Shown in pieces: positions 17,380-26,554 of a stretch of DNA of 64,000 nucleotides. Both the position numbers and the translations under genes were made by a program. Positions within the stretch are counted from its first letter, which is position 1. The number at the start of each line of letters is the position of its first letter. A model generated the notes under the pieces. That model made no database searches and was not told the origin of the DNA. It saw nothing but the letters and a program-made list of their open reading frames with translations. The stretch is from Methylocystis sp. KS32 (GTDB taxonomy: Bacteria > Pseudomonadota > Alphaproteobacteria > Rhizobiales > Beijerinckiaceae): assembly GCA_002862095.1 (NCBI GenBank), contig PHSQ01000001.1, positions 744,001-808,000 on the forward strand. Reading direction: 5' to 3'.

Positions 17380-18593
17380 CCGTTCGCCGCTCTCGGCGCG
17401 ACGTTATGCAGCCGGTGATCCGCGGAATCGAAAAAGCGCCGAAGATTGCGCGCCGCCTGACGAATGCGCTGCTCGTTCTCGACCAGCGCGAGACGCAGGA
17501 ATCCCTCGCCATGCTCGCCAAAACCGACGCCCGGAGCAACCGCTAGATCGGCTTTTTCGATCAGCAGGCTGGAGAACTCCAGACTGGTCATCCCCGAGAA
17601 ACGCTCCGGCACCGGCGCCCAGGCGAACATCGACGCTTCCGGCGACGGAATGAGCCATCCTGCCTGGGCGAAGCTCTCCACCATGACGTCCCGGCGCTTC
17701 TTATAAATCGCGCGCATCTCCTTGATGCAGTCGTCAGGACCATTCAGGGCCGTCGCCGCGGCCACCTGGATGGGGGTGAAGGCGCCGTAGTCGAGATAGC
17801 TTTTGACGCGCGCCAGCGCCGCGCAGAGCCGCTCGTTGCCGACCGCGAAGCCAATGCGCCAGCCCGCCATCGAATAGGTCTTGGACATGGAAGTGAATTC
17901 CACGGTCACGTCGAAGGCTCCCGGAGCCTGCAATACGGAAGGCGGCGGCTCGTCGTCGAAATAAACCTCGGCGTAAGCCAGGTCCGAGAGCACGAATATC
18001 TCGTGCTTTTTCGCAAAAGCCACCAGATCCTTGTAGAAATCGAGCGAAGCCACCGTCGCGGTCGGATTCGCGGGGTAACATACGACCACCGCGATGGGTT
18101 TGGGGATCGAATGTTTTACCGCGCGTTCCAGGGCCTCGAAATATTGCGGCGTCGGATCGGCCGGCACGGAGCGAATCACCCCGCCCGCCATCAGGAATCC
18201 GAAAGCGTGGATAGGGTAGGAAGGGTTCGGCACGAGAACCACGTCGCCCGGCGCGGTGATCGCCTGAGCCATATTGGCGAAGCCTTCTTTCGAGCCCAGA
18301 GTCGCCACGACCTGGGTATCGGGATTCAACTCCACGCCAAAGCGGCGGCGGTAATAATTCGCCTGGGCGCGCCGCAGGCCGGCGATGCCCTTGGAGGCGG
18401 AATAACGGTCGGTGCGGGGGCGTCCCGCCGTCTCCACGAGTTTTTCGATCACGTGCTTGGGCGCGGGCAGGTCGGGATTGCCCATGCCAAGGTCGATGAT
18501 GTCGGCTCCGCCCGCCCGCGCTTTCGCCTTGAGCCGGTTGACCTGCTCGAAGATGTATGGAGGGAGGCGCTTGATGCGATAAAAATCCGACAT
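17376..18593 (-). CDS. AlaC/LL-diaminopimelate-type class I aminotransferase
   Basis: A 405-aa fold-type I PLP aminotransferase. I chose the start at MSDFYRIKRLPPYIF because related proteins begin there; the frame is open 21 codons further. Motifs are DLGMGNPDLPAP, YSASKGIAGLR, the asparagine motif CYPANPTA, and the lysine site TSMSKTYSMAGWRIGF, with the C-terminal arginine region FLRLALVENEQRIRQAARN. This subgroup is commonly annotated as aspartate or alanine aminotransferase (AlaC-like); the exact amino donor is not decided by sequence. The stop codon lies within the dispersed repeat. Confidence 0.85.
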   Translation of the reverse strand: MSDFYRIKRLPPYIFEQVNRLKAKARAGGADIIDLGMGNPDLPAPKHVIEKLVETAGRPRTDRYSASKGIAGLRRAQANYYRRRFGVELNPDTQVVATLGSKEGFANMAQAITAPGDVVLVPNPSYPIHAFGFLMAGGVIRSVPADPTPQYFEALERAVKHSIPKPIAVVVCYPANPTATVASLDFYKDLVAFAKKHEIFVLSDLAYAEVYFDDEPPPSVLQAPGAFDVTVEFTSMSKTYSMAGWRIGFAVGNERLCAALARVKSYLDYGAFTPIQVAAATALNGPDDCIKEMRAIYKKRRDVMVESFAQAGWLIPSPEASMFAWAPVPERFSGMTSLEFSSLLIEKADLAVAPGVGFGEHGEGFLRLALVENEQRIRQAARNLRRFFDSADHRLHNVAPRAANG

Positions 18594-18718
18594 TCCGAGA
18601 GTCCGTCCGCGATTTAAGTGCGTGATTGCGCGTTCTAGTGCCTTTTGTCTCGCCAAGGAAACTCAAATTTCCGTTGATCGGCCGCTTCCGGCCGGCCGAC
18701 GGGCCATGCGTGTCCGAC

Positions 18719-19108
18719 TCATTTGGCTCCGACGCCTCCTTGCTTTTCTTGCGAGGCGCGCGGGCCAAGCGCCGCCGGCGCGTCCGGAATCTTGACGCGG
18801 GCAGCTGCTTTCCTGTTCCTCTCCAGAGCATTTTCGAGGTCGGCGCCGAGCTCGTCCAACTCGGCCGGACTCTTCTTTTTTGAGGATTTCTCCGTCGGAC
18901 CCAGTTGCTTGTAATCGAGAGAGTTCGGGTCGGGCCGCGACTTTTTGACGAAATCGGCGACGGGAGGGGGGGCCGTGCGAAGATGAAGGGCGTCGAGCGC
19001 CTTGCCGATCACTTCCCCGCCGCTCTGCGGCTCCTGCGCGAAGGCGGCCCCCGCGAAAGCCAGCAAGGCCGTCGCCAAGGCAAGTTTCGCTGCGGCGCAA
19101 GATCGCAT
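18719..19108 (-). CDS. Secreted or periplasmic protein of unknown function
   Basis: Starting from the ATG at 19108, the product has a clear signal peptide (MRSCAAAKLALATALLAFAG then AAFA, cleavage before QEPQSGG). A mature part of about 105 aa follows, rich in Lys, Pro and Ala, with a charged helix SPAELDELGADLENALERN. The frame is open upstream, but those residues do not resemble coding sequence. I recognise no domain. It is divergent from phaC across a 200-bp spacer. Confidence 0.65.
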   Translation of the reverse strand: MRSCAAAKLALATALLAFAGAAFAQEPQSGGEVIGKALDALHLRTAPPPVADFVKKSRPDPNSLDYKQLGPTEKSSKKKSPAELDELGADLENALERNRKAAARVKIPDAPAALGPRASQEKQGGVGAK

Positions 19109-19308
19109 AAACCCGCTCGCCCCGCTTGTGTCACATTGCTTTAGTGTCCTTGGATCACTAGATGCGTGGTTGGCGCTGAGGTGCATTAGCATCCGCACAA
19201 TTATTTGATCAGTGACGGCGCGCGTCGCTAGGAGCATAGTGGCACGATAACAAAATCCGGCTCGCTTGGCCATCGCTCGCGGGCCGTGATGGATGGACAG
19301 GATTGAGC

Positions 19309-21480
19309 ATGACCGCCGATCGCGAACCGGGCAGAGCGCCCGGAGGGGTCACTAAACCGGCGAAGAACGCCGCGCAAAATGTTTCCAGGAGCAACAGCAT
19401 CACAAAGAAAAGCGTTGAAGGTCAAGGGCGCACCGCAGCCGCCGTGGTCAAGCCCTCCGCGTCGCGAGGGCCGAAAAAATCAGCGGGAACGGCGATCGAG
19501 GCGGCGGCTCCGCCAATAGCGACGCCGGCGGTGGAAGCCGTCGTCCGCGCCCCCAAGACAGCGCCCGCTACCCGTGGCGTCGCCGCGAAAAAAACCAAGG
19601 ACGATAAAGCTCCAGCCCAAGTCCCGAACGTGGAGGCCCCAAAAATCGCCGCGGCCGTGATCGGACCCGATCCCGACCTCTCGGCCGAAAACGACGGCCA
19701 GGAGCAAACGTCCGGAGGGGAGTTCGAGGTCGCGGCGGAAAATCTCGCCAAGCTCGTGGACCAGGGACGCCGGGTGCTGGCGGCGGCCATGAGCGCGCCC
19801 GATCTTAACGAAACGCGCAGCGAACTGGCGCTGAACATCGCGGACGCCACCAAGACGCTCGGCGTCGTCGCGGAATATTGGATGCTTCAACCGGAACGAA
19901 CCGCCAAAGCGCAAGCCGAGCTTTTGGGCGGACTCAACGACATCTGGAGCCAAACGCTGCGCCGCTTCTCCGGGGACGACAGGCCCCCGGTCGTGCCGAC
20001 GGACCCCTCCGACAAGCGCTTCGCTTCGCCCGACTGGACCAACAATCCCTTTTTCGACTGCCTGCGCCAATCCTACATGATGACCACCCGCTGGGCCAAC
20101 GAGATGGTGGAGCATACGGAGGGGCTGGACCCTCAAACGCGGGCCAAGGCCGCCTTTTACACCCGGCTGATTTCGAGCGCGCTGTCGCCGTCCAATTTCG
20201 TCGCCACCAATCCGGAACTCCTGCGCGCCACGCTGGCCGCCCGCGGCGGCAATCTGGTGCGCGGAATGGAAATGTTGATCGAGGATCTCTCCGCCGGCGG
20301 CGGCACTCTCAAAATCCGCCAGACCGATCAAAGCAAGTTTCGCCTCGGGGTCGACATGGCGAGCACGCCCGGCAAGGTGATTCTACGCAACGATTTAATG
20401 GAACTGATCCAATATGCTCCGACGACTCCCGAGGTCTACGCCCGGCCGCTGCTCATGGTGCCGCCCTGGATCAACAAGTTTTACGTGCTCGACCTCAATC
20501 GCGATAAAAGCTTCGTGCGCTGGGCCGTCGCTCAAGGATTGACCGTCTTCGTCATCTCCTGGGTCAATCCCGACGAAAGCAAGGCCGATCTCGGTTTCGA
20601 GGAATATATGCATCAGGGCGTGCTCGCCGCGCTCGACGCGATTGAAACCGCGACCGGCGAGCAACGCCTGGCCGCGGGCGGTTACTGCGTTGGCGGCACT
20701 TTGCTCGCGTCGACACTCGCTTACTTGGCGGCCAAGGGCGACAAACGCATCGACAGCGTCACTTTTTTCGCCACTCAGGTCGATTTTTCCGAAGCTGGCG
20801 ACATGCAAATCTTCGTCGACGAAGCCAAGCTCGCGGCGCTCGAAGAGGCCATGGCCAAGACAGGCTACCTCGAAGGCGTCAAGATGGCCAATACTTTCAA
20901 TATGTTGCGCCCAAACGAGCTCGTCTGGAACTATGTCGTCAACAATTATCTGAAGGGCGAGTCGCCCTCTGCCTTCGATCTTTTGGCCTGGAACGCGGAC
21001 AGCACCCGCATTCCCCGCGCCAATCACTCCTTTTACCTGCGGAACTGTTACCTCGAGAACAATCTCACTCGCGGCGAAATGGTCATCGACGGCGTCAAGC
21101 TCAACCTCAAGAATGTGACTATCCCGATCTACGAGATCGCCGCCAAGGAGGACCATATCGCGCCGGCCCGCTCGGTTTTTATCGGCGCGCGATATTTCGG
21201 CGGACCGGTGAAATTCGTGCTTGGCGGCGCGGGGCACATCGCTGGCATTGTCAATCCTCCGGACAAACGCAAATACCAATATTGGATGGGCGGGCCGCCA
21301 ACGGGTCCCTATGAGGATTGGGTGAAGAACGCCCATGAAATCAAGGGGTCCTGGTGGCCGGATTGGCTCGAGTGGCTGACGTCTCAGTCGCCGAGGAAAG
21401 TTCCGGCGCGCGAGCCGGGCGGCGGCAAACTCAAGCCTCTCTGCGACGCGCCTGGAGAATATGTGCGCGTTAAGGCGTAA
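19309..21480 (+). CDS. phaC: Class I poly(3-hydroxyalkanoate) synthase PhaC
   Basis: PhaC polymerises (R)-3-hydroxyacyl-CoA into PHA/PHB storage granules. The ATG at 19309 has AGGA six bases upstream; a TTG two codons earlier is less likely. After an unusually long Ala/Lys/Pro-rich N-terminal extension (about 130 aa) come the PhaC_N domain and an alpha/beta hydrolase core. The catalytic triad is visible: Cys460 in GGYCVGGTLLAS, Asp615 in AAKEDHIAP and His643 in GGAGHIAGI. At 723 residues it is longer than typical class I synthases (about 590) because of the extension. No phaA or phaB gene is adjacent. Confidence 0.95.
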   Translation: MTADREPGRAPGGVTKPAKNAAQNVSRSNSITKKSVEGQGRTAAAVVKPSASRGPKKSAGTAIEAAAPPIATPAVEAVVRAPKTAPATRGVAAKKTKDDKAPAQVPNVEAPKIAAAVIGPDPDLSAENDGQEQTSGGEFEVAAENLAKLVDQGRRVLAAAMSAPDLNETRSELALNIADATKTLGVVAEYWMLQPERTAKAQAELLGGLNDIWSQTLRRFSGDDRPPVVPTDPSDKRFASPDWTNNPFFDCLRQSYMMTTRWANEMVEHTEGLDPQTRAKAAFYTRLISSALSPSNFVATNPELLRATLAARGGNLVRGMEMLIEDLSAGGGTLKIRQTDQSKFRLGVDMASTPGKVILRNDLMELIQYAPTTPEVYARPLLMVPPWINKFYVLDLNRDKSFVRWAVAQGLTVFVISWVNPDESKADLGFEEYMHQGVLAALDAIETATGEQRLAAGGYCVGGTLLASTLAYLAAKGDKRIDSVTFFATQVDFSEAGDMQIFVDEAKLAALEEAMAKTGYLEGVKMANTFNMLRPNELVWNYVVNNYLKGESPSAFDLLAWNADSTRIPRANHSFYLRNCYLENNLTRGEMVIDGVKLNLKNVTIPIYEIAAKEDHIAPARSVFIGARYFGGPVKFVLGGAGHIAGIVNPPDKRKYQYWMGGPPTGPYEDWVKNAHEIKGSWWPDWLEWLTSQSPRKVPAREPGGGKLKPLCDAPGEYVRVKA

Positions 21481-21489
21481 CAGCCGAGC

Positions 21490-21521
21490 GGCCGCGCCCT
21501 TCCGCTTCGAAGGGCGCGGCC
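21490..21521. terminator. Hairpin between convergent phaC and DUF5765 genes
   Basis: An 11-bp GC stem (GGCCGCGCCCT / AGGGCGCGGCC) with a loop of about 10 bases lies between the two convergent stop codons at 21480 and 21526. It is well placed as a bidirectional terminator, though only a weak T-run (ATTATT) follows on the plus strand. Confidence 0.65.
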
Positions 21522-21525
21522 CCGA

Positions 21526-22338
21526 TTATTCCGCGGCCGGAACCTCGACGGCCGGATCGGCTACCGCCGGTCGAGCCGAAGCGGCTCCTTTTCCCTCGCG
21601 CCAACGTCGGGCGACATGGGTCCACCAGGGCTCGCCGACGTGCAGATGCCGCCGCAGCGGTGTCTTGATGATCGCGAGCACCAGCCCGATGCTGAAGAGG
21701 CACCACACCGCCGGCCACTCGTTGATGTTGCTTGTCGTGAGCGCGGCCACGAACGGTCCCGCCACGTAAGAGAACAAAGTGAAGCGCCAACTGCCAATCA
21801 AGGCGGGCATCAGGAAAGCTGTCAGCGGATAGGAGAGGAAGCCGCGGCCAAGCCAGGCGTTGTCCGCCATGCTGTTGCCGATGCCGTTGGTCGGCACGAG
21901 CCAGGCGAGATGCCATTCGCCGCGGACGGTGCAAAGGAACTCACCGCAGAGCGGCCGGCCGATCTGGCAATGGCCCGCCCAGGAGAAGGGATAGAGCTGG
22001 ACCAGCATGGTTACGGCGCCGACAAAACAGGCCGCATAGACCCAGGGCGCCGCCTTTTGCGCCGCATCCTTCGGCATGAAATACAACGCCACGGAATTAA
22101 TAAAGAAGGGCTGAAAAGCGATATGCAGATAACCGAATAAAGTCATCATCTGATTCAGCGGCGAGTCGCATTGGTCCAAGACCCGATAGCTGACCGCTTG
22201 CAACGCCTCCATGCTGGCGAAGTAAAGCAAACATACCCAAAGAGCCAGGGGCTCTGGGTCGCGCTTTAACGCAGAATAAGCGGCCCCGGCGATCCCGGTC
22301 GCCGCAAGAACAGTCGAAGCTCCTCCACTCCAGCACAT
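21526..22338 (-). CDS. DUF5765-like membrane protein
   Basis: A 270-aa protein from the ATG at 22338 (MCWSGGASTVLAATG), with about seven hydrophobic segments. The N-terminal MCWS, the SMEALQAVSY segment, the HIAFQPFFIN stretch and several cysteines (for example GHCQIGRPLCGEFLCT) agree with proteins annotated as DUF5765. No enzymatic motif is apparent. The tail is Pro/Ala-rich. AAGGA lies upstream of the chosen start. Confidence 0.7.
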   Translation of the reverse strand: MCWSGGASTVLAATGIAGAAYSALKRDPEPLALWVCLLYFASMEALQAVSYRVLDQCDSPLNQMMTLFGYLHIAFQPFFINSVALYFMPKDAAQKAAPWVYAACFVGAVTMLVQLYPFSWAGHCQIGRPLCGEFLCTVRGEWHLAWLVPTNGIGNSMADNAWLGRGFLSYPLTAFLMPALIGSWRFTLFSYVAGPFVAALTTSNINEWPAVWCLFSIGLVLAIIKTPLRRHLHVGEPWWTHVARRWREGKGAASARPAVADPAVEVPAAE

Positions 22339-22510
22339 GATTTTTTTATCCTTTAGCCGCTCTCGGCTGTCCCGATACACTATTGCGCGGCGGGGTCAAT
22401 CGAGATTGGTGGCCTCGGGCTCGAATGACGGCAAAAATATCAACCTTAACTGCACATTAACCCTCAAAAACGAGGATCGCTGGGATTGCCGGCGTCCGAG
22501 GGAGAATTTC

Positions 22511-23107
22511 ATGGCCGATAATGACTTTCCTTTGCCTCCCATCAGCGGGGGAAGAGTAGATGTGATCAAAATGCGTTCGCGGGTCATCGATACATCGAAG
22601 ACCCAAGAGACATTGAGCGGCCTGCGAAAACAATTTTGGGCCGCGCTCTTGATCTCGATCGGAGCCGGCGGCGCGGCCGGTTTATCGCTCGGCGAGAACA
22701 CTGGCGTGAAGGAGGCGATTCAAGCCGGCGCTAAAATCGATGGGATCAAAATCGCGCGAGTCGGGGGAACCCCCGACACCATGACCCCGACAGAGACGCA
22801 GAGCGTCGCAAGCCTTGTCGACGAGCTGCGCGGGCTTCGCGCCCAAATGGAGCAGATGCGCCACGCCGCCGAAAGTCAAAGGGTGGCGGAAAGGCTCAAG
22901 GCGCTGGAGACGACCCAAAGCGCCAATCAGGACACGCTTCAGGGAATCGACAATGCGGTTGGCGCCTCCGCGGCCCGCCTCAACGACATCGACGGCCGCC
23001 TAACTCGGCTGGAGCGCGCTGGCGCGGACGCGACCCCTGTCGGCGCGATTTCGAAAACCGAACAGGTTTCGTCCGCGGAAAAAAGGGGACGAAGAATGGC
23101 GCGTTAA
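22511..23107 (+). CDS. Membrane-anchored coiled-coil protein, unknown function
   Basis: This 198-aa protein begins MADNDFPLPPISGG after GGGAGA. It has one membrane span (about LRKQFWAALLISIGAGGAAG) and then heptad-rich sequence (SLVDELRGLRAQMEQMRHA and further to LNDIDGRLTRLERAG) that should form a coiled coil. I do not recognise a family. A structural or cell-envelope role is a guess. The stop is followed by a 378-bp gap that holds dispersed repeat copy 2. Confidence 0.65.
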   Translation: MADNDFPLPPISGGRVDVIKMRSRVIDTSKTQETLSGLRKQFWAALLISIGAGGAAGLSLGENTGVKEAIQAGAKIDGIKIARVGGTPDTMTPTETQSVASLVDELRGLRAQMEQMRHAAESQRVAERLKALETTQSANQDTLQGIDNAVGASAARLNDIDGRLTRLERAGADATPVGAISKTEQVSSAEKRGRRMAR

Positions 23108-23191
23108 GGCTTGGCGATCCTTGACATCCGGCTGTCATATCTATTGGCCATGAGCTTGGGCGATGGTAGAGCAAACTTCGCCGAGCCAGCC

Positions 23192-23308
23192 TAAAGCGCT
23201 TTCCGACCAGACGGAATCGTCTGGTCGACAAGAAATCGCTCCAGATTCAAAAAGCTGGAGCAAAATCTAATCGAAAAAGTCTATCAACTTTTTCGGATTT
23301 TGCTCTAG
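23192..23308. repeat. Dispersed three-hairpin repeat, copy 2
   Basis: This copy matches the one at 17262 almost base for base (TTTCCGACCAGACGGAATCG, then CTCCAGATTC...CTGGAG, then AGCAAAATCTAATCGAAAAA to TTTTTCGGATTTTGCTCTAG). It lies in the 378-bp spacer between the coiled-coil gene and the ABC permease. The rest of that spacer (23309-23485) holds no gene I can support. Confidence 0.85.
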
Positions 23309-23485
23309 GGCTGGAAGCCACGACGCTTTGAACCGAAATGACGCAAAGAGCGCAACCGGCGCCGAGCTTCACCCTTTTCGGCTCTGACGGCGCGTCGCGC
23401 AACTGGCGCGATTTCTTATCAAAGGAGTCCGTCAGCTTCTTTAGCTTTCGCTCCAGACCTGAACCGCCAAGCTGAAAATTGTCGC

Positions 23486-25225
23486 ATGACCCAGCAACGT
23501 TTAATCGCATTCGCGCACAGCCGGCGGGCGAGTCTGCCAAATCTTTGGGACGTCGCGGCGCTCATTCTGGTGTTCGCCGTATTCGTGCTCATGAGCTATG
23601 GCTCGCGGGGCATGACCTCCCCGCTGAACGCGCCGGAGACCGCGGTTCTCTCGCTGGATTATTCGCAGCTTCCCTATTATGGCCTTCGCACCACGCTGCG
23701 CATGTTCGCGGCGATTGTCGTTTCCCTGATCTTCACCTTCACCTATGCGACGCTTGCCGCCAAAAGCCGACGCGCGGAGATGGTGCTGATCCCGCTGCTC
23801 GACGTCCTGCAGTCGGTGCCAATCCTCGGGTTTCTCTCGTTCACGGTGTCGTTTTTCCTCCAGCTCTTTCCGGGGTCGACGCTCGGCGCGGAATGCGCGG
23901 CGATTTTCGCGATCTTCACCAGCCAAGCCTGGAACATGGCTTTTTCCTTCTACCAGTCTCTGCGGACCGTGCCGCGCGATCTCGAAGAGGTCGCGGCCAA
24001 TTTTCGGCTGACGCCCTGGCAGAAATTTTGGCAGCTCGACACCCCCTTCGCGATGCCGGGCCTGATCTGGAACATGATGATGTCCATGTCCGGCGGCTGG
24101 TTTTTCGTGGTCGCGTCCGAAGCGATCTCGGTCGGCGACGTCAACATCCGTCTGCCCGGCATCGGCTCCTATCTCGCCCTGGCCATCGACAACAAGCGGA
24201 TCGATTGCGTGGCGGCGGCGGTCGTCGCGGTGGCGCTTATCATTCTCGCTTACGATCAACTCCTGTTCCGGCCTATCGTCGCCTTCGCCGACAAATTCCG
24301 AGTCGAACTGACAGTCTCGCAAACGAAGTCGGACTCCTGGGTGCGCGACCTTTTCCTGCGCACGCGATGGCTCCAGCAGGTTATGGCGGCTCCGGCGGCT
24401 TGGCTTCACGCCGCTTCGCTGCTGTCGTTGCAATGGCCCGTTTCCACTCGCCAAAAAAGGGCTCCAAACCCCAAAATCGAACTGCTGCTCGACTTCGTCT
24501 GGTACGTTGTCATTGGCGTGGCGCTCTTCGTCAGCCTGACCATAATCGTGAAATTCGTCCGCCAGGGCGTCGACATGGCGGAGGTCAAAACCGTCATCGC
24601 TCTGACCTTTTATACTTTCTTGCGCGTGATGGCGCTGATCGCCATCGCGACAGCAATATGGCTTCCGATCGGCGTCTGGATTGGACTACGGCCGCGCATC
24701 GCCGAAAAAGCACAGCCGCTTGCGCAATTTCTCGCCGCCTTCCCGGCCAATGTGCTGTTTCCCATCGCGGTGATCGGCATATTGCGGTTCCACCTCAACC
24801 CGGACATTTGGCTGTCGGCGCTTATTGTTTTCGGCACCCAATGGTACATCGTCTTCAATGTCATCGCCGGCGCGAGCGCGTTCCCCAACGACCTGCGCGA
24901 GGCCGCGCAGAATTTTGGCATAAAGGGTTGGACCTGGTGGAAGGACGTCATTCTGCCGGCGGTGTTTCCCTATTACATCACCGGCGCCATCACCGCTTCC
25001 GGCGGCTCCTGGAACGCCTCGATCGTCGCCGAATATGTGAAGTGGGGCGACGACACCGTCTCCGCCCAAGGTGTCGGCGCCTATATTGCCAAGGCCACGG
25101 CAGATGGCGACTTTCCGAAAATCGTTCTCGGCGTCGCCGCGATGAGCATCGTGGTCATTCTGATCAACCGGCTTTTCTGGCGGCAGCTTTCCGCTTTCGC
25201 GGAGCGCCGACTGCGGCTTCTTTGA
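23486..25225 (+). CDS. NitT/TauT-type ABC transporter permease with two fused permease domains
   Basis: A 579-aa membrane protein with two binding-protein-dependent permease domains in tandem (about residues 50-270 and 330-570). Each contains an EAA-like loop: EEVAANFRLTPWQKFWQLD in the first and REAAQNFGIKGWTWWKDV in the second. Usually two separate copies of SsuC/TauC/NtrB-like permeases form the channel; here one chain supplies both. The ATPase gene follows 9 bp after the stop. No periplasmic binding-protein gene is present nearby, so the substrate is unknown (nitrate, sulfonate, taurine and bicarbonate are the usual ones). Confidence 0.88.
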   Translation: MTQQRLIAFAHSRRASLPNLWDVAALILVFAVFVLMSYGSRGMTSPLNAPETAVLSLDYSQLPYYGLRTTLRMFAAIVVSLIFTFTYATLAAKSRRAEMVLIPLLDVLQSVPILGFLSFTVSFFLQLFPGSTLGAECAAIFAIFTSQAWNMAFSFYQSLRTVPRDLEEVAANFRLTPWQKFWQLDTPFAMPGLIWNMMMSMSGGWFFVVASEAISVGDVNIRLPGIGSYLALAIDNKRIDCVAAAVVAVALIILAYDQLLFRPIVAFADKFRVELTVSQTKSDSWVRDLFLRTRWLQQVMAAPAAWLHAASLLSLQWPVSTRQKRAPNPKIELLLDFVWYVVIGVALFVSLTIIVKFVRQGVDMAEVKTVIALTFYTFLRVMALIAIATAIWLPIGVWIGLRPRIAEKAQPLAQFLAAFPANVLFPIAVIGILRFHLNPDIWLSALIVFGTQWYIVFNVIAGASAFPNDLREAAQNFGIKGWTWWKDVILPAVFPYYITGAITASGGSWNASIVAEYVKWGDDTVSAQGVGAYIAKATADGDFPKIVLGVAAMSIVVILINRLFWRQLSAFAERRLRLL

Positions 25226-25234
25226 GGTTTTGGC

Positions 25235-26545
25235 ATGGTTGAAAATTCCCGCACCCCGCCTCTGCTCGCCATCAACAATGTCTCCCAAAACTACGGCCGC
25301 GGCGGAGAGAAGGGAGCGACGGTTCTCGACCGGGTTTCGCTCACCCTGAACGAGGGCGAAATCGTCGGGCTTTTGGGGCGCTCCGGCTGCGGAAAGTCGA
25401 CCTTGTTGCGCATCGTCTCGGGTCTGAACCACCCCAGCGACGGGGAGGTCAATTATCGCGGCGAGAAGGTTGTGGGGCCGGTCAACGGCATAGCGATGGT
25501 GTTCCAGAGCTTCGCGCTCTTCCCCTGGCTCACCGTTCTGGCTAATGTCGAACTCGGCCTGCGGGCGAAAGGCGTGTCCGAGGCCGATGCGCGCAAACGC
25601 GCGCTTCAGGCCATCGACATTATCGGTCTCGATGGCTTCGAGAACGCCTATCCGAAGGAGATTTCGGGCGGGATGCGCCAGCGCGTCGGCTTCGCCCGTG
25701 CGCTCGTGGTCGCGCCCAGCATCCTCCTGATGGACGAGCCCTTCTCCGCGCTCGATGTCCTCACCGCCGAGACGCTGCGCACCGACCTGCTGGACCTCTG
25801 GGTCGAAGGACGGATGCCGATCAAATCCATCCTGATGGTCACGCACAACATCGAGGAATCGGTATTGATGTGCGACCGCATCATCGTGCTGTCGTCAAAT
25901 CCGGGCCGCATCGCGGCGGAGATAAGAGTGACCTTGCAACATCCGCGCAATCGTCTCGATCCCGAATTCCGACAACTGGTCGACCAGATATACGCGCTGA
26001 TGACTCGCCGTCCCGACATGGCCAAGGCGAGCCCCGGCGCGTTCCCAGGCCTTGGCGTCGGTATGGCGCTGCCCACCGTGTCGACCAACACCCTCGCGGG
26101 CATGATCGAAGAGGTCGCCGCCCCGCCCTACGATGGCAAGGCCGATCTTCCCGCCCTGGCCGACAGTTTGCAACTCGAGATCGACGATCTTTTCCCGGTC
26201 GCCGAAACGCTGCAGCTGCTGCGCTTCGCCGAATTGGCGGAAGGCGACATAAAACTCACCGCCGCCGGCAAGCGCTTCGCGGAAATGGACGTCGACCAGC
26301 GCAAGAAACTCTTCGGCGACCATCTGCTATCCTATGTGCCTCTCGCGCAGCGCATCCGGCGCGTGCTGGACGAACGGCCGTCGCATCATGCGCCCGCCAC
26401 GCGGTTTCGCGAAGAACTGGAAGACTATATGAGCGAAGACTATGCGGAGACGACGCTAAAAAGCGTCACCACATGGGGTCGCTACGGCGAGATTTTCGCC
26501 TATGACGAAAGCACGCAGTCCTTCAGCCTCGAAAATCCGCAGTAA
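25235..26545 (+). CDS. NitT/TauT-type ABC transporter ATPase with C-terminal AAA-associated domain
   Basis: A 436-aa protein. The N-terminal 250 residues are a standard ABC ATPase: Walker A GRSGCGKSTL, Q-loop VFQSFALFPW, signature SGGMRQRVGFARAL, Walker B ILLMDEPFSALD and H-loop MVTHNIEES. The C-terminal ~160 residues, from about PALADSLQLEIDDLFPVAE, form the winged-helix-like AAA-associated domain found in some nitrate/sulfonate-type ATPases, perhaps regulatory. It is co-transcribed with the fused permease. Confidence 0.88.
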   Translation: MVENSRTPPLLAINNVSQNYGRGGEKGATVLDRVSLTLNEGEIVGLLGRSGCGKSTLLRIVSGLNHPSDGEVNYRGEKVVGPVNGIAMVFQSFALFPWLTVLANVELGLRAKGVSEADARKRALQAIDIIGLDGFENAYPKEISGGMRQRVGFARALVVAPSILLMDEPFSALDVLTAETLRTDLLDLWVEGRMPIKSILMVTHNIEESVLMCDRIIVLSSNPGRIAAEIRVTLQHPRNRLDPEFRQLVDQIYALMTRRPDMAKASPGAFPGLGVGMALPTVSTNTLAGMIEEVAAPPYDGKADLPALADSLQLEIDDLFPVAETLQLLRFAELAEGDIKLTAAGKRFAEMDVDQRKKLFGDHLLSYVPLAQRIRRVLDERPSHHAPATRFREELEDYMSEDYAETTLKSVTTWGRYGEIFAYDESTQSFSLENPQ

Positions 26546-26554
26546 TCGCGCCTT

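Noticed and set aside
23479..25242. A 587-codon plus-strand frame overlapping the ABC permease in another frame.
   Set aside because: The Arg/His-rich composition is typical of the shifted frame of a GC-rich gene; the permease frame has TM helices and EAA loops.
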